Positions 18,017 to 26,257 of a stretch of 45,905 nt of DNA are shown in pieces; within the stretch, counting starts at the first letter, position 1, and every line of letters starts with the position of its first letter. A program made the translations under genes and the position numbers. Below the pieces are notes generated by a model. The model was not told where the DNA came from, ran no database searches, and worked only from the letters and a program-made list of their open reading frames with translations. Origin of the DNA: Candidatus Eisenbacteria bacterium (GTDB lineage: Bacteria; Eisenbacteria; RBG-16-71-46; CAIMUX01; JAHJDP01); assembly GCA_018831195.1 (NCBI GenBank), contig JAHJDP010000066.1, positions 1 through 45,905 on the forward strand, written 5' to 3'.

Positions 18017-18568
18017 ATGGCGCCCAGCGTATCGACAACGGAATTCATTGTACAGCAGATATTCCTGCAGCCGGATACAGCCGTCTTTGGTCTTTATGAC
18101 GCCGCCTCGGCGCAGAACATGCCGCAAATTTTGAAGGGATCCCGATCAGAGTTTATCTGTCTTTATCGTGGCGACCTCACACCCGATATGGCCGAAGTCG
18201 CCCCGTATATGGTGAAGTTGCAAAAGGGGGCGCTTTTTAATGAATGGCTCGTTCGCCAGGGTTGGAGCCGAAACTGGGGGCTCTTTGTCACAACCCCTGA
18301 ATCCATCACTCTACAGGAGGTGGCCACCCATTTTCGACGGTTCCTGCTGATACGGGATCCGGAGGGGAGGCGGCTCTATTTTAGATTCTACGATCCACGA
18401 GTCATGCGGGTTTATCTGCCAAGCTGCAATCCGGAAGAGTTAAAGAATATTTTCGGCCCTGTCGGCCATTTTTTTATTGAGGATGAAGACCCTTCCGCGC
18501 TTCTTCGTATGAACAGAGATGGCGAAGGACTCCACATCCAGCGTTTGATGCTTGAAACAGCGAATTAG
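18017..18568 (+). CDS. DUF4123-domain protein, likely effector adaptor/chaperone
   Basis: This protein has 183 residues. The pattern FGLYDAASAQNMPQIL, then VAPYMVKLQKGALFNEWLVRQGWSRNWGLFVTT, HFRRFLLIRDPEGRRLYFRFYDPRVMRVYLPSCNPEELKNIFGPV, is that of DUF4123. In type VI secretion systems, DUF4123 proteins are chaperones that load a cargo effector on to its VgrG/PAAR spike and are encoded beside that effector. Here the candidate cargo is two genes downstream. No VgrG, PAAR or sheath gene is present within the window, so this is an orphan effector locus or one served by a spike encoded elsewhere. Confidence 0.85.
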   Translation: MAPSVSTTEFIVQQIFLQPDTAVFGLYDAASAQNMPQILKGSRSEFICLYRGDLTPDMAEVAPYMVKLQKGALFNEWLVRQGWSRNWGLFVTTPESITLQEVATHFRRFLLIRDPEGRRLYFRFYDPRVMRVYLPSCNPEELKNIFGPVGHFFIEDEDPSALLRMNRDGEGLHIQRLMLETAN

Positions 18569-18582
18569 GAGATGAGTCGTAT

Positions 18583-18918
18583 ATGTTGGAAATCCGCAAA
18601 GAGCAAATGGAAGTCTTTGAAAAGGATATGCGCAGGCGCATCAAACAAAGAACGATGATGGACTTGCGCCGTGAGCGACCGGCTGAATTTGAAAAGCGCG
18701 GGGAGGAACATTTTCGGGAGCTTATAGAAGTCGCTGAGGGACGGATTGACCAATTCGACGGCGATTTGTATAAGGATCTGCACCGGTATATTTTGTTGAT
18801 GCTGGATCTCGGCCTGAATTTTCACACCGACGAAGTTTGGGCGGCGGAGGTATTCAATGATGATGAGGTTCCGGGGGTAAGTAAGCTTGATGTTCTGGAG
18901 ATTTATGCAGCCGATTAG
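18583..18918 (+). CDS. Small helical protein in the effector operon
   Basis: This protein of 111 residues begins with a ribosome site (taggagatg) 8-14 bp upstream. It is highly charged and predicted to be alpha-helical: EKDMRRRIKQRTMMDLRRERPAEFEKR in the first half, then FDGDLYKDLHRYILLMLDLGLNFHTDEVWAAEVF. No signal peptide or membrane helix. No family is recognised. Its place between the DUF4123 adaptor and the putative effector suggests a second adaptor or chaperone. A cytoplasmic antitoxin is also possible. Confidence 0.7.
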   Translation: MLEIRKEQMEVFEKDMRRRIKQRTMMDLRRERPAEFEKRGEEHFRELIEVAEGRIDQFDGDLYKDLHRYILLMLDLGLNFHTDEVWAAEVFNDDEVPGVSKLDVLEIYAAD

Positions 18919-18965
18919 CTTGGAATGGGATTTCAATAGGGTTTTGCCGAGGGGTGGGGTTTGAT

Positions 18966-20924
18966 ATGACACAAAACGCCTGTTTGCCCTGCCAGCGCGA
19001 AAAAATTACCGCCCTTGCAGTGACCGGGGGCGCCACCAGAATCTACCGGAAGTGGGTGGTGGGTCCCCAGAATTGGTTTACCTCGAGTCATGCCGCAATG
19101 ACGGTGGGGCTCACAGCGGTCACTCAGCCCAATAATCGAGCGACCCATGCGAAAGTGCAATGGGGTGGACTTCCCGGCGGGGCGGTGCCGAACCTGAATA
19201 TGGTATCGATTCCGCGAAATCCCGTCGGTGGGCCGGTGACCATTACAGCGACCTTGAATAATTCTAAATCGATTAATCTCTATTTTATTGAGATCCAGAC
19301 ATTGGTTTGTGAAAATGGAGCGCAGATTAATGGGGATACCTGGAAATTCTATGTGGGACGGGATCGGGCCGAAATAACGGCGACGCCAAATCCGTCCGAG
19401 GATTGGTTCCGGAGTCGTTTGCCATGGGTGTGGAACACCGGCGTGGCGGGAAGTTCGAAGCGGCGCAGGCGCGTATCGCTGAATAACGCTCAGGATATTC
19501 AGGTTATAACGAATTTGTACAATGCCTCAAAGACGATCAATCTGCATATTTGCCAGGCGCCCCTATTGGAGATTGAAGAACTGACCTTTGCCGGAGGGCA
19601 TACCGTCAATTGCGACACTGTCGCTGACTTTGATAATATCTGGAATCGTAACAGAGTCGATCCAATGTCCCCTCTGCCGGGGGCCGTCAATACGGTTCAT
19701 TCCCCGCTCTGCTATACCCGCAACCAAAGGATCAGAATAACAGCCCGTTTTAATGTTGCGACGGCGCCTACGGAGCAAGAGCAGGTTACAGTAAGGGGGT
19801 CCGCAGATTTCAAAGGAACGCGGCTTCGATGGGAAAAGATAAATGTCGCCGTCGGCCCGGCCGATGCGGCAGTTACAGTTGCGAATATGGACAGCGATGT
19901 TTCGATTCCCAATCAAGTCTACTTTTATGAGAACCTGAAGATTGCATGGGAAATTGTCGGCCCTGATGGTGTCACGAGATCCGCCGGGCAGACAAAACAT
20001 CAGATCTACGCTCTACTGAATGATCCTGTTGTTGGAACGCCCATATATTGGACGCCACTTCACCTGTCATGCCAATCCGCGAAGGGTCGTACGACGCAAA
20101 ACGACCTTGTGACCTATGCCTATAAACCGCTTCAAAAAACGACAGGTGATGGGAAGGGTTTATCCCGCAGACGGGATGGCAAAAAATTAACTTATTGGGG
20201 TCGTGGCTTGGATTCACCGGCGATTTTCACGACCCAGGATCTTCTGCAAAATAGCGAGCCCGATGGAATAACCGCGACCGGCCGGTGCGGTTCGTGGGCC
20301 CGGTTTTTCATCGATATGTGCAAAATGCATGGAGTCAATGCGCTGCAATTAATTGCGGTGATTCCCAAGGATCCCAATGTGGCCTTTCTCGTTCAAAAGT
20401 GTAAGTTCAAGGGAAAGGGGACATGGCCGAGCGACTTCAGTCATTTGGCGGGGAGAGGAAAGCAACTCTGCACAAAGATGACCGGTGTTGCGGGTCAGGG
20501 GAAGACAAATCCGACATTCACATTTTGTGATCACGCGCTGGTCAGATATGGAGGAGAGATTTACGATCCGTCGTATGGATTGCAACCCTACCCGAGTGAA
20601 AAAGCCTGGGAAGACGCGGCCATTGCTGGAATTGGAGATAATGCGAGCCACTGGTTATTCTGCCAGGATGGTTCAAGACTCCATATCACGCAGGAATGCA
20701 GCCGGGGGTTCATTGCGCATATAATGTTACCAGGCGAAACGGTTGCCGATGTTGTGATTTTGTATGGGGTGACAGGAGGTGAAAATGCGCTGTTTCAACA
20801 CGCCCAAAATCACGATTTGCGTTCATTTCGGGCTACGGTTGCAGATGTTCAAACGGGTGACGAAATCATTATCCCGAGGGATATATCCAATATCGCATTA
20901 CTCAACGAGATCCTGATTCCATAG
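18966..20924 (+). CDS. Putative injected effector with transglutaminase/papain-like cysteine domain
   Basis: Translated from ATG 18966 it has 652 residues and no signal peptide. Residues 1-400 are beta-rich with no recognised family and open with a CLPC motif. The last 250 residues hold a transglutaminase-like triad in order: Cys441 (GRCGSWARFF), His523 (CDHALVRYGG) and Asp534 (IYDPSYG); the 11-residue His-Asp spacing is typical of the fold. Such domains act as cysteine proteases, peptidases or deamidases/transglutaminases in toxins. Lack of a signal peptide and linkage to DUF4123 suggest delivery by a contractile injection system. The 12-bp-spaced lipoprotein gene downstream is a candidate immunity gene. 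GTG 18954 would add four residues. Confidence 0.72.
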   Translation: MTQNACLPCQREKITALAVTGGATRIYRKWVVGPQNWFTSSHAAMTVGLTAVTQPNNRATHAKVQWGGLPGGAVPNLNMVSIPRNPVGGPVTITATLNNSKSINLYFIEIQTLVCENGAQINGDTWKFYVGRDRAEITATPNPSEDWFRSRLPWVWNTGVAGSSKRRRRVSLNNAQDIQVITNLYNASKTINLHICQAPLLEIEELTFAGGHTVNCDTVADFDNIWNRNRVDPMSPLPGAVNTVHSPLCYTRNQRIRITARFNVATAPTEQEQVTVRGSADFKGTRLRWEKINVAVGPADAAVTVANMDSDVSIPNQVYFYENLKIAWEIVGPDGVTRSAGQTKHQIYALLNDPVVGTPIYWTPLHLSCQSAKGRTTQNDLVTYAYKPLQKTTGDGKGLSRRRDGKKLTYWGRGLDSPAIFTTQDLLQNSEPDGITATGRCGSWARFFIDMCKMHGVNALQLIAVIPKDPNVAFLVQKCKFKGKGTWPSDFSHLAGRGKQLCTKMTGVAGQGKTNPTFTFCDHALVRYGGEIYDPSYGLQPYPSEKAWEDAAIAGIGDNASHWLFCQDGSRLHITQECSRGFIAHIMLPGETVADVVILYGVTGGENALFQHAQNHDLRSFRATVADVQTGDEIIIPRDISNIALLNEILIP

Positions 20925-20936
20925 GAGGCTCGAAGT

Positions 20937-22058
20937 ATGCGTCTTAATCTTGGAGTCATGGACATGGATTGCCCCGGTAATCATGGCGTTCTCCGTTCAA
21001 TTGTGGTGGCGGTGTGGGTTTGCTTGACGACCTTTTCCGGGTGCTCGGCACAGGAGCCTGTTATGAAGAATCAAAATAAAGAGATCTCATTTTTGCTGCA
21101 ATTGGACGCCTTGATGATAGAGAGGGGAGAAGAGATTGATGGAATTGAGTGGATCGATTGGCGGGGTTCGCCTCATCTTGTCGTTTCCTCGCACCAGAAG
21201 GATTTTAAGCCCAGCCTGCAATTCTTCTCTGTCGAGAATCCCCCGCGCCTGCTGTCTGAAAACACCCTCATGCTCCCGCCCCAGACGTCGAGGCCGCAGT
21301 GGAGCTTGATGGCCGCGGATAACGGATCCTTCTTTGTTGCGCTGACACGCCCGGGAAGCGCTTTTTGCCCGCTGGCATTATGGGATTCGAATTCCCCCAA
21401 AGATATTGATTTGAGCGCGCAACGATTAGGAGGTGTTTTCAGCAACCCCCGATTCGTGAAGGGTATGCAGGGAGTTATTCCACCCGTGATCGCTGTGGAT
21501 GGCGCTGAAGCATCGAAAGCGGTGGTTTTGTTCACTCCACCTGAGAGTGGCGACTCCTGGAATTATAGGGTTCTCTATAAACCTGAGACGGGTGTTGTCC
21601 AGCAAGCGGAGATGATACGAATTGATGACGGTTATTGGCTCTTTTACAAACTATTTGTACCCGGAAGCGTCGAATCCGATTCCCAAGGCGCGATTCCTTC
21701 GCGGCCGAATATACATTTTGGAACCATCGCGCCAGGAATATTAAGCTGCGCCCGGTTCGATGGGAATTTCAATATTCTGGGATCCCCTTTTCGGCCGCTC
21801 AATGACGATTTGTTCTTTGAATTCGATGTTGATCTCTGTGGTGAACGTCTTGTTGTATTGGGAACGACGGATTCAGGCATCCTGATCAGTGAAGGATGTC
21901 TTGTGGGAGACGCCTTCCAATGGATAACAAAGACACAGCGCAACCTGACCGGACTGTGTTCCGAGCCCACGGTGATAATCAATGGAAATAGTCTATACAT
22001 TGCTCTTGTGGAAGATCTGGGATCGCCCACGGCGCGGGTTCTTTATGCGCGTCGATGA
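20937..22058 (+). CDS. Lipoprotein downstream of the effector, candidate immunity protein
   Basis: This protein of 373 residues begins 12 bp after the effector stop, with ataggaggc before ATG 20937. The N-terminal 36 residues are a lipoprotein signal ending LTTFSGC (Cys36), so it sits in the inner or outer membrane facing the periplasm. The rest reads as a beta-propeller-like set of short strands (PHLVVSSHQKDF, WSLMAADNGSFFVALTRPGS, RLVVLGTTDSGILIS) with no motif I recognise. Periplasmic immunity proteins against injected effectors are often lipoproteins, and the position fits, but this role is inferred only from context. Confidence 0.65.
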   Translation: MRLNLGVMDMDCPGNHGVLRSIVVAVWVCLTTFSGCSAQEPVMKNQNKEISFLLQLDALMIERGEEIDGIEWIDWRGSPHLVVSSHQKDFKPSLQFFSVENPPRLLSENTLMLPPQTSRPQWSLMAADNGSFFVALTRPGSAFCPLALWDSNSPKDIDLSAQRLGGVFSNPRFVKGMQGVIPPVIAVDGAEASKAVVLFTPPESGDSWNYRVLYKPETGVVQQAEMIRIDDGYWLFYKLFVPGSVESDSQGAIPSRPNIHFGTIAPGILSCARFDGNFNILGSPFRPLNDDLFFEFDVDLCGERLVVLGTTDSGILISEGCLVGDAFQWITKTQRNLTGLCSEPTVIINGNSLYIALVEDLGSPTARVLYARR

Positions 22059-22120
22059 ATTCGGGGTTGGTTGCCTTTAATTACGACCTTTTTCCAGGAG
22101 ATTCTCCCGGGCAGAGAAGG

Positions 22121-22152
22121 AGCCTGGCGGCTGCGCAAACCGCCAGGCTTTT
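22121..22152 (+). terminator. Rho-independent terminator of the effector operon
   Basis: agcctggcgg (22121-22130) pairs with ccgccaggct (22140-22149), a 10-bp stem with a 9-nt loop. It is followed by a short T run (to 22152). It may also serve the minus-strand peroxiredoxin gene, whose stop is 36 bp away. Confidence 0.75.
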
Positions 22153-22184
22153 GATCAACTCAGATGACACCGCCGATGCATAAG

Positions 22185-22790
22185 CTAAAACTTCTCGGGT
22201 TTCCAGATCTTCCAGACCTTGCCCACCAGATCGGGCCCCACTTTCAGCGTCGGTTTGCCGGGAACCCAGCCGGCCGGTGTGGCCTCAGCCCCCTTCGTTT
22301 CGCGAACCAATTGAAATGCCTGAACTTGCCGGACCAACTCCGCGAAGTTGCGTCCGACGGGAGGTGTCATAACCTCCATCGCTTGTATGACCCCATCGGG
22401 ATCGATAAGGAAGCGGCCGCGGATATCAACGCCGGCATCTTCGTCATAGACACCATAGACCTGGCCGATCCGGCCGCCTGCATCCGTCAGCATCGGAAAG
22501 GGTACGCCGCCATCGACCATCTTAGACAATTCCTCTTCCTGCCACATTTTATGTGTGAAGCGGCTGTCGGCGCTCATTGAAAGGACCTGAACACCGAGCT
22601 TTTGTAACGCCGCGTAATTGGCGGCAACTGCCGCCAGCTCCGTCGGTCAAACAAAAGTGAAATCACCGGGATAGAAGCAGAGCGTCAGCCATTGGCCCTT
22701 ATAATCAGAGAGTTTGATATTCTTGAAGCCGCCATTGATATAAGCGCTGGCTTCAAAGTCCGGAGCTGGTTTTCCAACCTTCGCCATCAT
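22185..22790 (-). CDS. Selenocysteine-containing peroxiredoxin (AhpC/Prx family; UGA read as Sec)
   Basis: The frame runs 201 residues if the UGA at 22647-22649 is read through. That UGA falls exactly on the peroxidatic residue: P-G-D-F-T-F-V-[U48]-P-T-E-L, the PxxxTxxC motif with Sec in place of Cys. Everything after it is standard peroxiredoxin: [37 protein letters not shown] and VRQVQAF. The C-terminal motif that normally holds the resolving Cys (CPA.W) reads TPAGW, so this is a 1-Sec enzyme. It should reduce peroxides in the cytoplasm. aaaggagc at 22797-22804 fixes the start at 22790; the frame stays open upstream to 22913. Confidence 0.88.
22619..22649 (-). promoter_or_regulatory. Sec UGA codon and bacterial SECIS-like hairpin
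   Basis: On the minus strand UGA is followed after 10 nt by a hairpin (UGGCGGCA-GU-UGCCGCCA, 22636-22619), an 8-bp inverted repeat with an apical GU. Spacing and apical G-U match bacterial SECIS elements such as that of fdhF, in which SelB binds a short stem-loop just 3' of the UGA. Confidence 0.8.
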
Positions 22791-22796
22791 GATCGT

Positions 22797-22804
22797 GCTC
22801 CTTT
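22797..22804 (-). promoter_or_regulatory. Ribosome binding site of the selenoprotein peroxiredoxin
   Basis: AAAGGAGC lies 6-8 nt before the paired ATGATG at 22790-22785, deciding between the internal start and the longer in-frame open region to 22913. Confidence 0.7.
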
Positions 22805-23009
22805 CTAAGGGGATGGACGCCGGCGCATCTGCCGACGCCGGTGGGTGAATGGGGCCGCCGGCCGGTTTCACGCATCCGTCTTGTTCCTTTGGCATGATCT
22901 TACCGCCTTTCAAATAACTCGAATTCCCACTGCGAGTCGTAAGTTATCCTGCACATGAACCATAATAAACATACATCCATGGCAGTGCAGGAATCAAAGG
23001 GAATGGCGA

Positions 23010-23921
23010 TTATCGTATGCACCAATAGCGCACCTTTTCAGCATCGAGGAATGTCTCCGCGCCGGCGCCTCTGAGCATAGCAAAGGTGGCGAGCATCCCC
23101 GCCTCAGTGCCCGTGGGGGCGGCAACCGTTACGGAACGCGGAGCGCCCACCACCGGCCAACCGGTCCGTGGATTCAGAAGATGCGAATAGCGCACCCCAT
23201 TCCGTTCGATGAATCGATGCGCATCGCCGCTGGTTGCCAGGGCTCCCTGCCAGAGGGCGACACGCCGGATGGGTCTTTCCTCGGAGCGCGGATCATCGAT
23301 TCCCACCTGCCAGGGTTGGTCCCCGGAACGGGGTCCGCTCGCAAACAGGTCTCCCCCAAGGTTTACGAGATAGGGTCCGTCGGTCGCAGTGGAGAGAAGA
23401 GCCGCCACCCGATCGACAGCATATTCCTTGCCGATCCCCCCCAGATCAATTTCCATCCCCTGCGGCAGGAGGAGGGTGGGGGGATTCCATCGCAGTTTTT
23501 CCCATCCGATTAGGGGCAGGATCGAGCGGACAGCCTCCTGAGATGGCAATTGATCACCGCCGTCGAAGTGCCAAACGCGCCGCAGGACACCCGAAGTGAT
23601 ATCGAATCGTCCGTCACTCAGCCTGTGACAGGTTTGTGCAAAATCGATGAGCGCCGCCGTCTCTTCATCGACATTGATGGGCGCTCCCCGGGAAGAATGG
23701 ATCCGGTGGATGATATTGTCGTTTCTGTAACGGCTGAACTTTGTTTCGATGCGGATGACTTCACGGCGGGCGATATCGTAGAGGCGCTCCGCCACCTTGC
23801 GCCGGCCCGTTTCTATGAGGATCTCACACGGGCTGGCCATGGCGGTAAAGCGCCCCATCCAAAGATCATCGCGCCGGAGGAGTTCCATTCCCTCCGCGGG
23901 GTGCCGCGGGCCTACCACCAC
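23010..23921 (-). CDS. apbE: ApbE-family FAD:protein FMN transferase
   Basis: This 303-residue protein has the ApbE pattern: FTAMASPCEILIE, ETKFSRYRNDNIIHRIH, LIDFAQTCHRLSDGRFDITSGVL, GMEIDLGGIGKEYAVDRV, YLVNLGGDLFASG, ATSGDAHRFIERNGVRYSHLLNPRTGWPV and TEAGMLATFAMLRGA. ApbE transfers FMN from FAD to Ser/Thr of target proteins outside the cytoplasm. No signal peptide is visible with the GTG start used (23921, overlapping the previous gene by 10 bp); ATG 23888 is an alternative. Its neighbour DUF3570 carries a matching target motif. The missing signal suggests that the real start is upstream or that the enzyme is exported by another route. Confidence 0.85.
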   Translation of the reverse strand: MVVGPRHPAEGMELLRRDDLWMGRFTAMASPCEILIETGRRKVAERLYDIARREVIRIETKFSRYRNDNIIHRIHSSRGAPINVDEETAALIDFAQTCHRLSDGRFDITSGVLRRVWHFDGGDQLPSQEAVRSILPLIGWEKLRWNPPTLLLPQGMEIDLGGIGKEYAVDRVAALLSTATDGPYLVNLGGDLFASGPRSGDQPWQVGIDDPRSEERPIRRVALWQGALATSGDAHRFIERNGVRYSHLLNPRTGWPVVGAPRSVTVAAPTGTEAGMLATFAMLRGAGAETFLDAEKVRYWCIR

Positions 23922-25270
23922 TCGACCGGGAAAGAGGTGCCCACCCGGATCATCCAGGCGCTGACGTCGGGAAAGAGATCAGGTCCCACCAGCGACCCGA
24001 AGGCATCCGGCGGGCTGCTATCCCCTTGCTGCAGGTAGTACTCGATTCCAAAACGAAGAGCGAGACCCGAGTCGAGGGTGTGAACGGCCTGCACGCCATA
24101 GGTGGCCGCCGTGAATGTTCCTATACGATAATCAGCGCTGGCGAATGTGGGCAGCGTCCGGCCCGACACGAGGTAGCGATTGTAAAAGTCAGCCTGATGC
24201 TGATGGTAGATGCGAAAGTGTGGCTCTATCTCCGTGCGATTCCCGAAGCGATGGGAAAGATGAAGATCCAGCGTGGAGGAATGGATCGACCAGGAATCCC
24301 AATAGTAGCGATAGGATGCCGTGGCGACATCGGATCCGATCATACGTCGGACTTCACCATAGAGACTCTGCTTTGTGCGCCGATCCGGGCGGTTTTCATA
24401 AAGGTACTGCAGCGGTTCTCCAGGTTCCGCCTCGTAGGGCGACTGAACCAGCGAGAGTATTTTATAAGGATCGGTCAGGTAGCCGGAGGAGTATCCTCTT
24501 GTATAATTCAACCGTGCGATGGTGGCCCGATCGAGGACCTGGGTCAGGCCGACGAGGAAATCGGCGATATCCTTGGCCTCTGCAGGACCTCCGGACCGGC
24601 CCCCGCCCTCATCCCCATCGTCATCCTTTTGGAAATCGTCTCCTTTATTTTCATCTGCGGATGATCCTGTTAGAGGCGTCAACGCCGTCGGTATTCCGCC
24701 GGTGGGATCGACCGTATCGTGGGAGAGGGAGAATCCGGCCGCCAGGGTGGTGTTCCGCATGGCTAGATCGCGGGTGATGACTCCTGAAATCCCCAGCGAG
24801 AGGTAATCCGTCTCGGAGGAAATGTTCATCCCGAGGTTCGCTTGACTCATGCGCCCCAGGGGATGAATCCATGTCGCCGAGCCGGCAAAGCGCTCATCGC
24901 GAAAAGTCGGGTCGAGGGGTGTGTCGCCCGGGGCGATCGAATAGGAGTTCTTCCCCGATGGTCCCGTAAAGGTCTGGACCCGGTCGGCGGGTGTCGCGCC
25001 GCTGGCCGATGCGCCCGTCAGGGCGTCGTATACAAACTTTAACAATAATGAGCCGCCGGATTTCAGTTCTTTTGAGCCCTCGATGGCTGTTTCCACCGCG
25101 GTGACACGGTTGGGCTCGGTGTAGACGAGAGTGGTTCCTTCGACCTGTCCGGCCCGCGATGGACCCGGAATGGCCGTTAGGAGGAGGCCAGTGGCCGCCG
25201 CCAGGCCGGTTCTCACTCCCTCCCGGGCCGCCGCCTTAGGCCGTCTCCTTGAGAATGGGTTTAATTGCAT
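23912..25270 (-). CDS. DUF3570-domain exported protein with predicted flavinylation motif
   Basis: From ATG 25270 (ggaggtgg upstream) the protein has 452 residues; GTG 25276 would add two. A long signal peptide is followed by a beta-rich protein: TTLVYTEPNRVTAVETAIEG, then YDALTGASAS. The latter is very close to the D(G/A)x(S/T)GA(S/T)xS consensus at which ApbE attaches FMN (candidate Ser at about residue 88). Many strand pairs after it (AGSATWIHPLGRMSQANLGMN, YYWDSWSIHSSTLDLHLSHRFG) suggest an outer-membrane barrel ending VEWW. ApbE is encoded immediately downstream. The family has no established function, so a flavin-carrying surface electron relay is an inference. Confidence 0.8.
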   Translation of the reverse strand: MQLNPFSRRRPKAAAREGVRTGLAAATGLLLTAIPGPSRAGQVEGTTLVYTEPNRVTAVETAIEGSKELKSGGSLLLKFVYDALTGASASGATPADRVQTFTGPSGKNSYSIAPGDTPLDPTFRDERFAGSATWIHPLGRMSQANLGMNISSETDYLSLGISGVITRDLAMRNTTLAAGFSLSHDTVDPTGGIPTALTPLTGSSADENKGDDFQKDDDGDEGGGRSGGPAEAKDIADFLVGLTQVLDRATIARLNYTRGYSSGYLTDPYKILSLVQSPYEAEPGEPLQYLYENRPDRRTKQSLYGEVRRMIGSDVATASYRYYWDSWSIHSSTLDLHLSHRFGNRTEIEPHFRIYHQHQADFYNRYLVSGRTLPTFASADYRIGTFTAATYGVQAVHTLDSGLALRFGIEYYLQQGDSSPPDAFGSLVGPDLFPDVSAWMIRVGTSFPVEWW

Positions 25271-25503
25271 CCGCACCCACCTCCGCCGAAACCGCCGCCG
25301 CCGCTGGAGGCTTCCTTGCTGAAGTAGATATGGTCATCAATGCCGTTTTGCACCCGGTTCGCGTCGGCCTGCATCCGTGGATCGGCCAGCAGGTCACGCT
25401 CCCACGGCTGGACCCGGGCGCAGCTGCTGAAAACTGTGAAAAGGAGGGACGCGGCTAGCAAGAGGAAGGAGAGTCGGGCTCCTGGGCGAAGGGTCGCTTT
25501 CAT
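25261..25503 (-). CDS. DUF4266 lipoprotein with Gly/Cys tail
   Basis: This protein of 80 residues has a lipoprotein signal ending FSSC (Cys28), then ARVQPWERDLLADPRMQ, and ends with a Gly-rich tail GGGGFGGGGCGCN. The sequence matches DUF4266, which is regularly found beside DUF3570 and ApbE genes. The C-terminal CGCN is conserved in the family and may bind a metal or haem-like group, which is inference. The stop codon overlaps the start region of the DUF3570 gene (25261 versus 25270), so the two are translationally coupled. Confidence 0.82.
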   Translation of the reverse strand: MKATLRPGARLSFLLLAASLLFTVFSSCARVQPWERDLLADPRMQADANRVQNGIDDHIYFSKEASSGGGGFGGGGCGCN

Positions 25504-25506
25504 GGG

Positions 25507-26076
25507 CTATCTCCGTGTGGTATCAGGCGGCGTTTCACTCAGCAGGGAGATAATCTCGGACTCCCATGCTTCTGTTTCAGATTCCCTGAAACCCAGGTGA
25601 ACCGCCCGCTGTTGGCCCTGGCGGTCGAAGAGCAGGGAGGTCGGCATGGCTTCGATCTGATAGGCCTCCGCCAGCTTCCCTTCGGGATCATGAAAGATGC
25701 GGAACGCAGCGGGGTTCTGCTTTAAGAAGGACTCGGCCGCCTTACGGTCGCGGTCCATATCCACGGCAACCACCTCGAATCCCTGGTTTCCAAAGCGCGC
25801 CTGCATCGCCCTCATCCATGGGAAGGATTGCTTGCAGGGCTTGCACCAGGAGGCCCAAAAATCGAGATAGATGACCTTTCCTTTGTATGCGGAGAGATCG
25901 AACAGGGTGCTATCACTCTCGGCAGCCGTGGTCTTTTCGCCAGCCATTACAGTGCCGGGAATAGAGGTTTCCATGAAGGCAGACAAGATGAAGGCAGACA
26001 AGATGAAGGTGGTGAGCCCACCAGTTGTCTTTACAGTGTTGCGGCTCTTAGAAGGTCGCATTTGAAGTCTCCTCAT
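25507..26076 (-). CDS. TlpA/ResA-like thiol:disulfide oxidoreductase
   Basis: This 189-residue protein has an N-terminal membrane or signal segment (about 20-46) that contains a duplicated FILSA motif. A thioredoxin fold follows: LDFWASWCKPCKQSFPWM (Cys78, Cys81), FEVVAVDMDRDRKAAESF and the cis-Pro loop EAMPTSLLFD. TlpA-like proteins reduce disulfides in the periplasm, for instance in cytochrome c maturation. As first gene of the TlpA-DUF4266-DUF3570-ApbE operon (3 bp to the next gene), it may keep the DUF4266 cysteines reduced. Confidence 0.85.
   Translation of the reverse strand: MRRLQMRPSKSRNTVKTTGGLTTFILSAFILSAFMETSIPGTVMAGEKTTAAESDSTLFDLSAYKGKVIYLDFWASWCKPCKQSFPWMRAMQARFGNQGFEVVAVDMDRDRKAAESFLKQNPAAFRIFHDPEGKLAEAYQIEAMPTSLLFDRQGQQRAVHLGFRESETEAWESEIISLLSETPPDTTRR
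25973..26002 (-). repeat. 15-bp tandem duplication in the TlpA signal segment
   Basis: atgaaggcagacaag occurs twice in a row on the plus strand and partly a third time. On the coding strand this duplicates the five residues FILSA in the hydrophobic N-terminus. Such short repeats are common slippage sites. Confidence 0.75.
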
Positions 26077-26257
26077 CCGATATCCCAGGTCATTTAGTGG
26101 ATAACAGCGTTCCTACCGGTATCGCCTGAAGAAGTTCCAAACCATCGGCGGGGATCAATTCTCCTATCCCATGCGTCAGTGGATGGCGGATTTCCTGGAA
26201 CTCTGCTAGGGTGCACGGGATAGTTGCGCTGGACGGATGATGAGGGGAGTCGTCTTG

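Noticed and set aside
23181-24806. Several plus-strand open frames opposite the ApbE and DUF3570 genes
   Set aside because: They lie entirely within well-supported minus-strand genes, lack ribosome sites and show no family pattern.
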